The notes: generated by a model from the letters alone, not told the origin. DNA of 64,000 bases from Streptomyces sp. CB02959 (GCF_002803155.1 NZ_NNBP01000019.1:62001-126000), one strand, 5' to 3'; shown: positions 33,738 through 42,446, counted from the stretch's first letter. Made by a program: numbers and translations.

Positions 33738-35420
33738 GTGACAGATCTGGAGACCGCTGCCCACACGGGTCTGATCCCGGCGCCGCTGAGCCACGACCTG
33801 AGCCACGACCTGAGCCACGACCCGGGCGACGCCGGGGCCCGCCCGCGGACCGTACGGCTCGGCACGCAGACCGCGCTGGCCGCCGCCCCAGGCACCGAGG
33901 CCACCGCCCGCTGGCTGCGCGCCACCCTCGGCGCCGCCTTCGCGCTGCCGCTGCCGCCCGGCTCCGCCGAGGCCCCGGACGCCCTGGCGCTCGCCCTCGA
34001 CCCGGCCCTCCCGGCGGAGGGCTACCGGCTCGACGCCGACGCCCGCTGGGGCGTGCGCCTCACCGGCGGCGGCCCGGCCGGCGTCTTCTGGGGCGCGCAG
34101 ACGCTCCGTCAGCTCCTCGGCCCCGCCGCCTTCCGGCGCGCGCCCCTCGACCCCGCGCACACCCCCGGTCTGCCGGAGCAGACCATCGAGGACGCCCCCC
34201 GCTTCGCCTGGCGCGGCCTGATGCTGGACGTCGCCCGGCACTTCCTGCCCAAGGAGGGGGTGCTGCGCTACCTCGACCTGATGGCCGCCCACAAGCTGAA
34301 CGTCCTGCACTTCCACCTCACCGACGACCAGGGCTGGCGGATCGAGATCCTCCGCTACCCGGAGCTGACCGCGACCGGCGCCTGGCGCGAGCGCAGCAGA
34401 CTCGGCCACCGCGACTCGCCGCTGTGGGACCCGCGCCCGCACGGCGGCTACTACACCCAGGACGACCTCCGCGAGATCGTCGCCTACGCCGCCGAGCGGC
34501 AGATCACCGTCGTCCCCGAGATCGATGTCCCCGGGCACTCGCAGGCCGCCATCGCGGCGTACCCGGAGCTCGGCAACACCGACGTCATCGACACCACCTC
34601 CCTGAAGGTCTGGGACACCTGGGGCGTCAATCCCAACGTACTGGCGCCCACCGACAACACCCTGCGCTTCTACGAAAACGTGCTGGAGGAGGTGCTCGGG
34701 CTCTTCCCGTCGCGGTTCGTGCACCTCGGCGGCGACGAGTGCCCCAAGGACCAGTGGCGGGCGTCGCCCACCGCCCAGGCCCGGATCGCCGCCCTGTCCC
34801 TGGACGGCGAGGACGGCCTGCAGAGCTGGTTCATCCGCCACTTCGACCGCTGGCTCACCGACCGCGGCCGGCGGCTCGTCGGCTGGGACGAGATCCTCGA
34901 AGGGGGCCTGGCCGAGGGGGCGGCGGTCTCCTCCTGGCGCGGGTACGCGGGCGGCATCGCCGCCGCCAAGGCCGGCCACGACGTCGTCATGTGCCCCGAG
35001 CAGCAGGTGTATCTGGACCACCGTCAGCACGCCTCCCCCGACGAGCCGGTGCCGATCGGCTACGTGCGGACCCTGGAGGACGTCTACCGCTTCGAGCCGG
35101 TGCCGCCGGACCTGACGGACGAACAGGCCGAACGGGTCCTCGGCACCCAGGCCAACACCTGGACCGAGGGGATGGACAGTCAGCAGCGCCTCGACTACCA
35201 GGTCTTCCCGCGGCTGGCCGCGCTCGCCGAGGTCGCCTGGTCCCGGCTGCCCGCCCCGCCGGCCCGCGACTACCAGGACTTCACCCGCCGGATGACCCAC
35301 CACTACGCCCGCCTCGACGCCCTCGGCGTCGGCTACCGCCCGCCCGGCGGCCCGCACCCCTGGCAGAAACGCCCCGGCATCCTCGGACGCCCCTTCGACG
35401 GGGCGCCCCCAAACGTGTGA
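33738..35420 (+). CDS. Beta-N-acetylhexosaminidase (GH20)
   Basis: Hydrolyses terminal beta-linked GlcNAc/GalNAc from chitooligosaccharides or cell-wall fragments. The 560-residue protein has an N-terminal GH20b domain (about 40-150) and the catalytic barrel with LMLDVARHFLPKEGVLRYLDLMA, HFHLTDDQGWRIEI, VPEIDVPGHSQAAIAAYPEL and the Asp-Glu catalytic pair in HLGGDECPKDQW; the sugar-contacting WDEILEGGL follows. No signal peptide is visible, so it should be cytoplasmic and act on imported oligosaccharides. The start is uncertain: GTG 33738 or GTG 33723. The N-terminus holds a 12-bp triple repeat (LSHD). Confidence 0.92.
   Translation: MTDLETAAHTGLIPAPLSHDLSHDLSHDPGDAGARPRTVRLGTQTALAAAPGTEATARWLRATLGAAFALPLPPGSAEAPDALALALDPALPAEGYRLDADARWGVRLTGGGPAGVFWGAQTLRQLLGPAAFRRAPLDPAHTPGLPEQTIEDAPRFAWRGLMLDVARHFLPKEGVLRYLDLMAAHKLNVLHFHLTDDQGWRIEILRYPELTATGAWRERSRLGHRDSPLWDPRPHGGYYTQDDLREIVAYAAERQITVVPEIDVPGHSQAAIAAYPELGNTDVIDTTSLKVWDTWGVNPNVLAPTDNTLRFYENVLEEVLGLFPSRFVHLGGDECPKDQWRASPTAQARIAALSLDGEDGLQSWFIRHFDRWLTDRGRRLVGWDEILEGGLAEGAAVSSWRGYAGGIAAAKAGHDVVMCPEQQVYLDHRQHASPDEPVPIGYVRTLEDVYRFEPVPPDLTDEQAERVLGTQANTWTEGMDSQQRLDYQVFPRLAALAEVAWSRLPAPPARDYQDFTRRMTHHYARLDALGVGYRPPGGPHPWQKRPGILGRPFDGAPPNV
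33786..33821 (+). repeat. Three exact 12-bp repeats encoding LSHD
   Basis: CTGAGCCACGAC is repeated three times in frame near the start of the GH20 gene (33786-33797, 33798-33809, 33810-33821), giving LSHDLSHDLSHD in a variable N-terminal segment. Confidence 0.9.
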
Positions 35421-35653
35421 GCCGCCGTGCAAGGGGGGCGCCCGTCCGGCCGGACCCTGGAACGGTGGTGCCCGGTGACCGGAACCGGCGGACGAAACCG
35501 GACCAGCGCCCTGTTCGAGGACGGAACACCGCTTCGCGGACCCTCGCGCGTACCGGGCCCGCGAAGATGTGCCAGAGTTGCCACGTCCGGGCTGTGAGCA
35601 CGTACCGTACGGCGGAGCGGAACTGCCGGGACACCGGGGAAGGGGCAGCTGGG

Positions 35654-36550
35654 TTGACCACGCACGCACCGCAGGCGTCGCAATCGGTGACGTTGCCGGC
35701 CTCGCTCGACGAGGCGGTGGCGGCACTGACCGCCATGCCCGCCGCCGTGCCCGTCGCGGGCGGCACGGACCTCATGGCGGCGGTCAACGCCGGACTCCTC
35801 AGACCCGCGGGCCTGGTGGGCCTCGGCCGGATCAGCGAGATCCGCGGCTGGCAGTACCTGGACGGCCATGCGCTGCTCGGCGCCGGCCTCACCCTCGCCC
35901 GGATGGGGCGCCCCGACTTCGCCGCCCTGATCCCGGGCCTGGCCGCCGCGGCCCGCGCGGCCGGCCCGCCGCAGATCCGCAACGCCGGGACCCTGGGCGG
36001 CAACATCGTCAGCTGCGCCCCCACGGGCGACACCCTCCCGGTGCTCGCCGCCCTGGAGGCCACGCTGGTCATCGCCGGCCCCGGGGGCGCCCGCCGCGAG
36101 ATCCCGGTCAGCCACCTGCTCACCGGCCGCGAGATGCTGAGCCCCGGTGAACTCGTCGGCTTCGTACGGGTGCCGCTGCTGCACGCCCCGCAGACCTTCC
36201 TCAAGGCCACCGGGCGCACCGGCCCCGGCCGCGCCACCGCCTCCGTCGCGCTCGTCCTGGACCCGGCCCGGCGCTCGGTGCGCTGCGCGGTCGGCGCGGT
36301 CGCGGCCATGCCGCTGCGCCCGCTGGAGGCCGAGCAGTGGGTGGCCTCGCTCATCGACTGGGACGGCGAACGCGGCCTGGTCCCCGAGGCGCTGGCCGCC
36401 TTCGGCGACTACGTGGCCGCCGCCTGCATCCCCGACCCGGCGCCGCCGCAGGACGGCTCCGAACCGGAGACCCTGCCGCCGGCCGCGCTGCACCTGCGCC
36501 GTACGGTGGCAGCCCTGGCCCGCCGCGCACTTGGGAGGGCGCTCTCGTGA
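35654..36550 (+). CDS. FAD-binding subunit of a xanthine-dehydrogenase-like complex
   Basis: A 298-residue CoxM/XdhB-type subunit that would pass electrons between the Fe-S clusters and an acceptor. Start TTG 35654 (AAGGGG 8 nt before) gives LTTHAPQASQSVTLPASLDEAV, the expected N-terminus. FAD-binding signatures are PVAGGTDLMAAVNAG (about 32-46) and the RNAGTLGGNIVSCAPTGDTLP loop (about 110-130). The C-terminal CO_deh_flav_C domain follows. The stop overlaps the next start (GTGA at 36547-36550), so the three subunits are translationally coupled. Confidence 0.9.
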   Translation: MTTHAPQASQSVTLPASLDEAVAALTAMPAAVPVAGGTDLMAAVNAGLLRPAGLVGLGRISEIRGWQYLDGHALLGAGLTLARMGRPDFAALIPGLAAAARAAGPPQIRNAGTLGGNIVSCAPTGDTLPVLAALEATLVIAGPGGARREIPVSHLLTGREMLSPGELVGFVRVPLLHAPQTFLKATGRTGPGRATASVALVLDPARRSVRCAVGAVAAMPLRPLEAEQWVASLIDWDGERGLVPEALAAFGDYVAAACIPDPAPPQDGSEPETLPPAALHLRRTVAALARRALGRALS

Positions 36551-38607
36551 GCAACGCAGACCACCGTCACCCGCAGCAGCCGCACCCCGAGCAGGGGTGG
36601 CAGCCGCTGCCGCCGGGCGGCGAGTACGAGTCGGAGGCGACCGCCTTCGTCCAGCTCCCGGAAGGCTTCACCACCGGGGCGTACGGGGCCGGTTACGGCA
36701 CTCCGGGCACGGAGCCGCTGGCCGCCCCCGGCCACGGCTACACCCCGCCCGCCTCGTTCCCCGCGCACCCCGCCGCGCCCCCGGTGCCGGGCCCCGGCAC
36801 CGACCCGGCGGCCACCGGGCAGTGGACGATGCCGTTCGCCGACCCGTCGGCCGGCTACGCCGACCCCGCGGCGGGCTACGCCCCGGCGGCACAGCAGGGG
36901 CACGCACCGCACCAGGACCCGTCCGCGGGCTATCAGGCCAACGTGCCCGAGGGCGCCCAGGCGTGGGGCGGCGACCAGGTGCACTGGCCGGTCGCCGGCA
37001 GCCCGGAGGCGGCCGGTGGCGCCTGGACCGTCCCCGCGGTCGATGACACCCTGGAGGAGTCCGGTGAGTACCTGGTCGGCGACGACCGGCTGACCGGGCA
37101 CGGCGGCGCCGCGTCCTACCAGGACGGCGGCTACCCCGGCGCGCCGTACGACGGCGGCGCCGGCGCGTCCGCCCCCGGGGAGGCCGGTGCCACCGGCCAC
37201 TGGAACTTCACCGCCGGGCTCAACGCCACGAGCGGGACCGCCGGGACCGTCGACGCGGGCGGTGCCGTCGGCGCCGGTGAGGGCGGCGCCGCGGGGGAGC
37301 CGTTCCCGGCGCCCGCCGCCGACCCGTACGCGCCGGGCGCGGCGGGTGCGACCGGCCACTGGTCGCTGCCCGCCGACGCGCTGGCCCAGTGGCCGCCGGC
37401 CGCGCACCCGTCCCCGCAGGAGCAGGCCCACGCGGCCGCGGGCCAGGATGTCGTCGCGGGCCAGGAAGCGCCCGCGGGACACGGCGCCGCCGCGGTCCAG
37501 GACTCCGCAGCCGGCCAGGAGGCCGCCGCCGAGGTGCCCGCCCCGGGAGGCGCCGAAGGGTGGTCGGTCCCGGTGGTGGAGGGCGAACAGCTCGACACCA
37601 CGGGGCAGTTCGTCCTCGGTGACGGCCACGGCGTGGTCGCCGGCCCCGGTGCCGCACCCGGCGCGCCGGTCGAGGAGTACGCCCCCGCCGGGCCCGCGAC
37701 GCCCGTGGCGCACCCCGAGGTCCCTGCCGAGGCCGTGGCCGCCGCCCCGGTGGCGGCGGATCCGCTGCCCGGCGCTCCGGAGGCGCCCGCCCCGGATGCC
37801 CCGGCCGACCTCCCGGCGGAGCCCGCCGCGGCCCCCGCCGCGCCCGTCGAGCCGGCCCCCGCCGAGGCCGCCGCGCCCGCCGGACCGGCCGCCCACGTCG
37901 TCGAGGAGGCCGCGGCGCACCCCGCGCCCGAGGCGGCCCCCGCCGCCCCCGACGTCGCTGCCGCGCCGGACGCCGCCGAGGCCGTCCTCGACAGCCACGA
38001 CGAACACCCCTCCGCCTCCTACCTGCTGCGCGTCAACGGCGCCGACCGGCCCGTCACCGACGCCTGGATCGGCGAGTCGCTGCTGTACGTGCTGCGCGAA
38101 CGGCTCGGCCTGGCCGGGGCCAAGGACGGCTGCTCCCAAGGGGAGTGCGGGGCCTGCTCGGTCCAGGTGGACGGGCGGCTGGTCGCCTCCTGCCTGGTGC
38201 CCGCCGCCACCGCGGCCGGCAGCGAGGTCCGCACCGTCGAGGGGCTGGCGCAGCACGGCGTGCCCTCCGACGTCCAGCAGGCGCTCGCCGCCTCCGGGGC
38301 GGTCCAGTGCGGCTTCTGCGTACCGGGCATGGCGATGACCGTGCACGACCTCCTGGAGGGCAATCACGCCCCCACGGAGCTGGAGACCCGCAAGGCGCTC
38401 TGCGGCAACCTGTGCCGCTGCTCGGGGTACCGCGGTGTCCTGGACGCCGTCGCCGAGGTCGTGAAGTCCCGTGCCGAGGCCGCCGAGTCGGCCGTCGCCG
38501 AGCCGGCGCCGGCCGAAGCCGCCCGCATCCCCCACCAGGCGGGTCCCGCCGACCCGATGGACGGGGCACCGCACCACCAGGATCCGCAGCCGGGGGGCGC
38601 CGGATGA
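36547..38607 (+). CDS. 2Fe-2S subunit with a very long repetitive N-terminal extension
   Basis: A 686-residue protein; the family is normally about 160-200 residues. The last ~195 residues (from SYLLRVNGADRP, about 490) are a normal CoxS/XdhA-type subunit. It has the plant-type cluster cysteines C-x4-C-x2-C-x11-C (GCSQGECGACSVQVDG...C) and the second cluster CGFC plus CGNLCRC, so both clusters look intact. Residues 1-485 are Ala/Pro/Gly/Glu-rich and predicted disordered. They contain recurring short motifs: ATGQWTMP (about 88), GAWTVPAVDD then SGEYLVGDD (about 157-180), ATGHWNF (about 214), ATGHWSLP (about 267), and GWSVPVVEG then TTGQFVLGDG (about 336-360). Starts with GTGA overlap to the FAD subunit. 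Confidence 0.88.
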   Translation: MSNADHRHPQQPHPEQGWQPLPPGGEYESEATAFVQLPEGFTTGAYGAGYGTPGTEPLAAPGHGYTPPASFPAHPAAPPVPGPGTDPAATGQWTMPFADPSAGYADPAAGYAPAAQQGHAPHQDPSAGYQANVPEGAQAWGGDQVHWPVAGSPEAAGGAWTVPAVDDTLEESGEYLVGDDRLTGHGGAASYQDGGYPGAPYDGGAGASAPGEAGATGHWNFTAGLNATSGTAGTVDAGGAVGAGEGGAAGEPFPAPAADPYAPGAAGATGHWSLPADALAQWPPAAHPSPQEQAHAAAGQDVVAGQEAPAGHGAAAVQDSAAGQEAAAEVPAPGGAEGWSVPVVEGEQLDTTGQFVLGDGHGVVAGPGAAPGAPVEEYAPAGPATPVAHPEVPAEAVAAAPVAADPLPGAPEAPAPDAPADLPAEPAAAPAAPVEPAPAEAAAPAGPAAHVVEEAAAHPAPEAAPAAPDVAAAPDAAEAVLDSHDEHPSASYLLRVNGADRPVTDAWIGESLLYVLRERLGLAGAKDGCSQGECGACSVQVDGRLVASCLVPAATAAGSEVRTVEGLAQHGVPSDVQQALAASGAVQCGFCVPGMAMTVHDLLEGNHAPTELETRKALCGNLCRCSGYRGVLDAVAEVVKSRAEAAESAVAEPAPAEAARIPHQAGPADPMDGAPHHQDPQPGGAG

Positions 38608-38711
38608 GCGAGCGCAGCGTGGGGGTACCCGCGGCCGACGGCTGGGGGAGATTCGTCAAGAGGTGCGCGCCCGGCGGATGCGCGGGCGAGCGGAGCGAGG
38701 ACTCGGCATGA
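38604..38711 (+). CDS. 35-codon micro-ORF nested between the 2Fe-2S and Mo subunit genes
   Basis: ATG at 38604 overlaps the stop of the 2Fe-2S gene (ATGA), and its own TGA at 38709 overlaps the start of the Mo-subunit gene (ATGA at 38708). It encodes MSERSVGVPAADGWGRFVKR followed by CAPGGCAGERSEDSA. Thirty-one of 35 third positions are G or C, but it uses rare AGA and AGG. GCGAGCG(C/G)AGCG occurs near both ends (38608-38619 and 38686-38697). It may be a real small subunit, or a repetitive element that keeps translational coupling across the gap. Confidence 0.45.
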   Translation: MSERSVGVPAADGWGRFVKRCAPGGCAGERSEDSA

Positions 38712-41050
38712 GCGGTACGACCGACGGCGCCGGAGCCGTCACCGCGACGCCCCCCGCGGGCGTCCAGATCCCCGCCGAACCGCCGCCGCACGGGCTGGGC
38801 GTCTCCCTGACGCCCGCCGACGCGGCGGCCAAGGCCGAGGGCACCTTCCCGTACGCCGCCGACCTGTGGGCCGAGGGCCTGCTGTGGGCGGCGGTGCTGC
38901 GGTCCCCGCACCCCCGGGCCCGGATCCGGTCCGTGGACACCCGGCACGCCACGGAGATGCCGGGCGTGCGCGCCGTCGTCACGCACGAGGACGTGCCCGG
39001 CGACAAGGGGCACGGCCGGGGCATCGCCGACCGCCCGGTGTTCGCCAGGGACGAGGTCCGCTACCACGGTGAGCCGATCGCCGCGGTGGCCGCCGACCAC
39101 CCGGACACGGCCCGGCTGGCCGCCGCCGCCATCGTGGTCGAGTACGAGGTCCTGGAGGCCGTCACCGATCCCCAACTCGCCTTCGAGGCCGAGCCGTTGC
39201 ACCCCGACGGCAACCTCATCCGGCACATCCCGCTCCGCTTCGGCGACGCCGAGGCGGTCGGCGAGGTGATGGTCGAGGGCTTCTACCGGATCGGCCGCCA
39301 GGACCCGGCGCCCATCGGGGCCGAGGCCGGTCTCGCGGTGCCGCGCCCGGACGGCGGGGTGGAGATCTACACCGCCTCCACCGACCCGCACGCCGACCGC
39401 GATCTGGCCGCCGCCTCCTTCGGCCTGCAGCCCGAGCAGGTCAAGGTCGTGGTGACCGGCGTGCCCGGTGCCACCGCCGACCGCGAGGACCCCGGCATCC
39501 AGTTGTCCCTGGGCCTGCTGGCGCTCCGTACGGGATGCCCGGTGAAGCTGGCCGCCACCCGGGAGGAGTCCTTCCTCACGCACGCCCACCGCCACCCCAC
39601 GCTGCTGCGCTACCGCCACCACGCGGACGGCGACGGCAAGCTGGTGAAGGTGGAGGCGCAGATCCTGATGGACGCCGGGGCCTACGCGGACACCTCCGCC
39701 GAGGCGCTGGCCGCCGCGGTCTCGTTCTCCTGCGGCCCGTACGTCGTCCCGCACGCCGTCGTCGAGGGCTGGGCGGTCCGCACCAACAACCCGCCGTCCG
39801 GGCACATGCGCGGCGAGGGCGCGCTCCAGGTCTGCGCCGCCTACGAGGGCCAGATGGACAAGCTCGCCGCCCAGTTGGGCCTGGAGCCGGACGAGATCCG
39901 CCGCCGCAACGTCATGGCCACCGGCGACCTGCTGCCCACCGGGCAGACCGTCACCTGCCCCGCCCCGGTCGCCGAACTCCTGCGCGCCGTCACCGAGGCG
40001 CCGCTGCCCGAGCTGCCCAAGGACACCCCCGAGGCGGAGTGGCTGCTGCCGGGCGGCACCGAGGGCGCGGGCGAGCCGGGCGCGGTCCGGCGCGGGGTCG
40101 GCTACGCGCTGGGCATGGTGCACATGCTGGGCGCGGAGGGCGCCGACGAGGTGTCCACCGCGACCGTGAAGGTCAGCGGCTCGGTCGCCACCGTCATCTG
40201 CGCCGCGGTGGAGACCGGTTCCGGGTTCGCGACGCTGGCGCGGCAGATCGTCCAGGAGACGCTGGGCGTCGAGGAGGTGCACGTCGCGGGCGTGGACACC
40301 GACCAGCCGCCGGCCGGTCGGGCCTGCCACGGCCGGCACACCTGGGTCTCCGGCGGCGCCGTCGAGCGGGCCGCGAAGATGGTCCGCACCCAGCTCCTCC
40401 AGCCGCTGGCCCACACGTTCGGGATGTCCACGGAGCTGCTCCAGATCGCCGACGGCAAGATCACCTCCTACGACGGGGTGCTCAGCACCACCGTTGCCGA
40501 GGCGCTGGACGGCAAGGAACTGTGGGCCACCGCCCAGTGCCGGCCGCACCCCACCGAGCCGCTGGACGAGACCGGTCAGGGCGATGCGTTCGTCGGCCTC
40601 GCGTTCTGCGCCATCCGCTGCGTCGCCGACGTGGACATCGAACTGGGCACCGTCCGGGTGGTGGAGATGTCCGTGGCGCAGGACGTCGGCCGGGTGCTCA
40701 ACCCGCGCCAGCTGCGGGCCCGGATCGAGGCCGGGGTCACCCAGGGCCTGGGCGCCGCGCTGATGGAGAACCTCCGCACCACCCGCGGCGAGGTCCGCCA
40801 CCCCGACCTGACCGGCTATGCGCTGCCGACCGCGCTGGACGCGCCGGACATCCGGATCGTCAAGCTCGTCGAGGAGCGCGATGTGATCGCGCCGTTCGGC
40901 GCCAAGGCGGCCAGCGCGGTGCCGGTCGTGACCTCGCCGGCCGCGGTGGCGTCGGCGGTCCGGGCCGCCACCGGCCGGCCGATCGGCCGGCTGCCGATCC
41001 GGCCGCAGGCGGCGGTGGCACAGCCGGTGCAGACGTCGCAGATGCCGTAG
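38708..41050 (+). CDS. Molybdopterin-subunit-like protein of the xanthine dehydrogenase family, active-site residues altered
   Basis: A 780-residue CoxL/XdhC-type large subunit. The fold is recognisable from the N-terminal a/b hammerhead (AEGTFPYAADL, LRSPHPRARIRSVDT, EPIAAVAADHPDTARLAA) to the C-terminal domain (VGRVLNPRQLRARIEAGVTQGLGAALME). However, the final GVGE motif that holds the catalytic base is replaced: GAKAASAVP at 731-739, with Ala737 where Glu is expected. The GGFGGK cofactor loop is replaced by GVPGATADRED, and the usual RGFG reads MRGEG. So either it uses a modified active site or it is a non-catalytic scaffold. It is translationally coupled to the micro-ORF upstream. Confidence 0.85.
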   Translation: MSGTTDGAGAVTATPPAGVQIPAEPPPHGLGVSLTPADAAAKAEGTFPYAADLWAEGLLWAAVLRSPHPRARIRSVDTRHATEMPGVRAVVTHEDVPGDKGHGRGIADRPVFARDEVRYHGEPIAAVAADHPDTARLAAAAIVVEYEVLEAVTDPQLAFEAEPLHPDGNLIRHIPLRFGDAEAVGEVMVEGFYRIGRQDPAPIGAEAGLAVPRPDGGVEIYTASTDPHADRDLAAASFGLQPEQVKVVVTGVPGATADREDPGIQLSLGLLALRTGCPVKLAATREESFLTHAHRHPTLLRYRHHADGDGKLVKVEAQILMDAGAYADTSAEALAAAVSFSCGPYVVPHAVVEGWAVRTNNPPSGHMRGEGALQVCAAYEGQMDKLAAQLGLEPDEIRRRNVMATGDLLPTGQTVTCPAPVAELLRAVTEAPLPELPKDTPEAEWLLPGGTEGAGEPGAVRRGVGYALGMVHMLGAEGADEVSTATVKVSGSVATVICAAVETGSGFATLARQIVQETLGVEEVHVAGVDTDQPPAGRACHGRHTWVSGGAVERAAKMVRTQLLQPLAHTFGMSTELLQIADGKITSYDGVLSTTVAEALDGKELWATAQCRPHPTEPLDETGQGDAFVGLAFCAIRCVADVDIELGTVRVVEMSVAQDVGRVLNPRQLRARIEAGVTQGLGAALMENLRTTRGEVRHPDLTGYALPTALDAPDIRIVKLVEERDVIAPFGAKAASAVPVVTSPAAVASAVRAATGRPIGRLPIRPQAAVAQPVQTSQMP

Positions 41051-41161
41051 TGATGCCGCGGTGATGCCGTAGCGAAGCCGTGGTGGTGCCGGTGCGTCGA
41101 GGGCGCGCCGGCGTCGCGCGGGCGCCGTGGCGTGCGGGTGCCGTGGCGTGCGGGCCGGACT

Positions 41162-41195
41162 GAAGGCGGTCCCCGCGGTTGTCGGGGCCGCCTTC
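41162..41195 (+). terminator. Hairpin after the Mo-hydroxylase-like operon
   Basis: GAAGGCGG-t-CCCCG / CGGGG-CCGCCTTC forms a 13-bp stem with one bulged T, about 110 bp after the stop. The stretch before it (41051-41160) holds short G/C-rich direct repeats such as GCCGTGGCGTGCGGG twice. Confidence 0.75.
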
Positions 41196-41249
41196 GGGTG
41201 GCTGCGCCGAAGCGCTCGCGCGCTGCCTGTCGAGGCGTTGCGCGTACAG

Positions 41250-41321
41250 AGGCCGTGGCGGGGATCGAACCCGCGTAACTCGCTTTGCAGGCGAGTCCCT
41301 GAACCACTCGGGCACACGGCC
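41250..41321 (-). tRNA. tRNA-Cys (GCA anticodon)
   Basis: On the minus strand the acceptor stem GGCCGTG (5' end at 41321) pairs with CACGGCC; U73 (41250) is the discriminator expected for cysteine. The anticodon stem ACTCGC/GCGAGT encloses CTGCAAA, giving anticodon GCA. The T-arm is GCGGGTTCGATCCCCGC. CCA is not encoded. It stands alone between the Mo-hydroxylase-like operon and an alpha/beta hydrolase gene. Confidence 0.95.
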
Positions 41322-41444
41322 GGGGTGCGGTGCTGTCCCGACTCTAGGCCGCGGGGTGGGGGGCCGGACAAGAGCGGCGGGCGGGCTGCCACGAGGCTGC
41401 AACACGCGGTTCACGAACGGGCGGTGGGCGGTGGTCCGGCGGCC

Positions 41445-42308
41445 TCAGGAGGCCCGGAGGAACTCCTCCACGAGGGGGCGGAAGAGCTCCGGCTCGTCCA
41501 CCCAGGGGTAGTGCCCCACGAGGTGCAGCGGACGCACCCGGCCGTGCGGGAAGGCGGCGGCCACCAGCTCGCCCGCGCGCATCCCGACCACCCCGTCCCG
41601 GTCGCCGGTGACCACCAGGACCGGGCAGTCGACCCGCCGCAGCCCCGCCAGCAGTGCCTCCCGGGTCGGCTCGTCCACGCCCTGCCAGAAGCCCGCCCGC
41701 GGTACGGGCCGCAACTGCGCGCCCTCGGTGGCCGCGTGGGCCCGCTGCGGTTCGTCCCACCGCCCGTAGGCCAGCGGTGCCGCGGCGTGCAGCAGATCGC
41801 GGACCTCCGCCAGGTCGGACGCCTCGGTCAGCTCCTGCACCGCCACCGCGGCCCGCGGCCACCACTCCTCGTGCATCCGGGACGCGAAGATCTCCCGTGC
41901 GTCGTCGGGGAGTTCGTCCTGGAGGCGGGAGCCGGGGCAGACCAGCACCAGGCGGGTCGGCCGCTCCGGGTGGGCCGCCGCGTACGCCTGCGCCAGCGTG
42001 GCCCCCGCGTCGTGGCCGAGCAGGGCGAAGCGTTCGAGGCCGAGGTGGGCGCGGAGCGCCTCGACGTCCTCGGCGAGGCGCGGGAAGGCGTATCGGCCGG
42101 GATCGGCGGCGGCCGGGGAGGCGCCGGTGCCGCGGCTGTCCGGGACGATCAGCTGCCGGTGTACGGCCAGGCCGCCCAGATCCCCCAGGTACGCGGCGTC
42201 CCGCCCGGGGCCGCCGGCCAGGCACACCAGGGGCGGCAGCGGGGAGTCGGCGGGCCCGAGCACGCGGTAGTGCAGCTCGGCGTCGTCGTAGGTGCGGAAG
42301 TACGGCAT
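41445..42308 (-). CDS. Alpha/beta hydrolase (proline iminopeptidase-like)
   Basis: A 287-residue alpha/beta hydrolase, ATG 42308. The oxyanion-region motif LAGGPGRDAAYL is the HGGPG-like form seen in proline iminopeptidases. The nucleophile position in the LLGHDAGATLAQAYAAAHPER elbow is Asp instead of Ser (G-H-D-A-G), as in haloalkane dehalogenase or epoxide-hydrolase relatives. The acid is in VLVVTGDRDGVVG and the histidine in LVGHYPWVDEP. The substrate is unknown. It is divergent from an MFS exporter gene. Confidence 0.85.
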   Translation of the reverse strand: MPYFRTYDDAELHYRVLGPADSPLPPLVCLAGGPGRDAAYLGDLGGLAVHRQLIVPDSRGTGASPAAADPGRYAFPRLAEDVEALRAHLGLERFALLGHDAGATLAQAYAAAHPERPTRLVLVCPGSRLQDELPDDAREIFASRMHEEWWPRAAVAVQELTEASDLAEVRDLLHAAAPLAYGRWDEPQRAHAATEGAQLRPVPRAGFWQGVDEPTREALLAGLRRVDCPVLVVTGDRDGVVGMRAGELVAAAFPHGRVRPLHLVGHYPWVDEPELFRPLVEEFLRAS

Positions 42309-42446
42309 GTGGACAGCCTGCCGGACGGTCCGGGGCGGCGCGGTGGCCGGGACGCGGCCGCGGGGCCGGGGAGCGGTGTGCGGCGTAGGACCGACGGCGG
42401 AGGGAATCCCCGACTCCGGACAGGGGCGCAAGTACCCTACGGCCCT

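Noticed and set aside
33720..33840. Signal peptide on the GH20 hexosaminidase
   Set aside because: The N-terminus is charged and His/Asp-rich with no hydrophobic core in either possible start.
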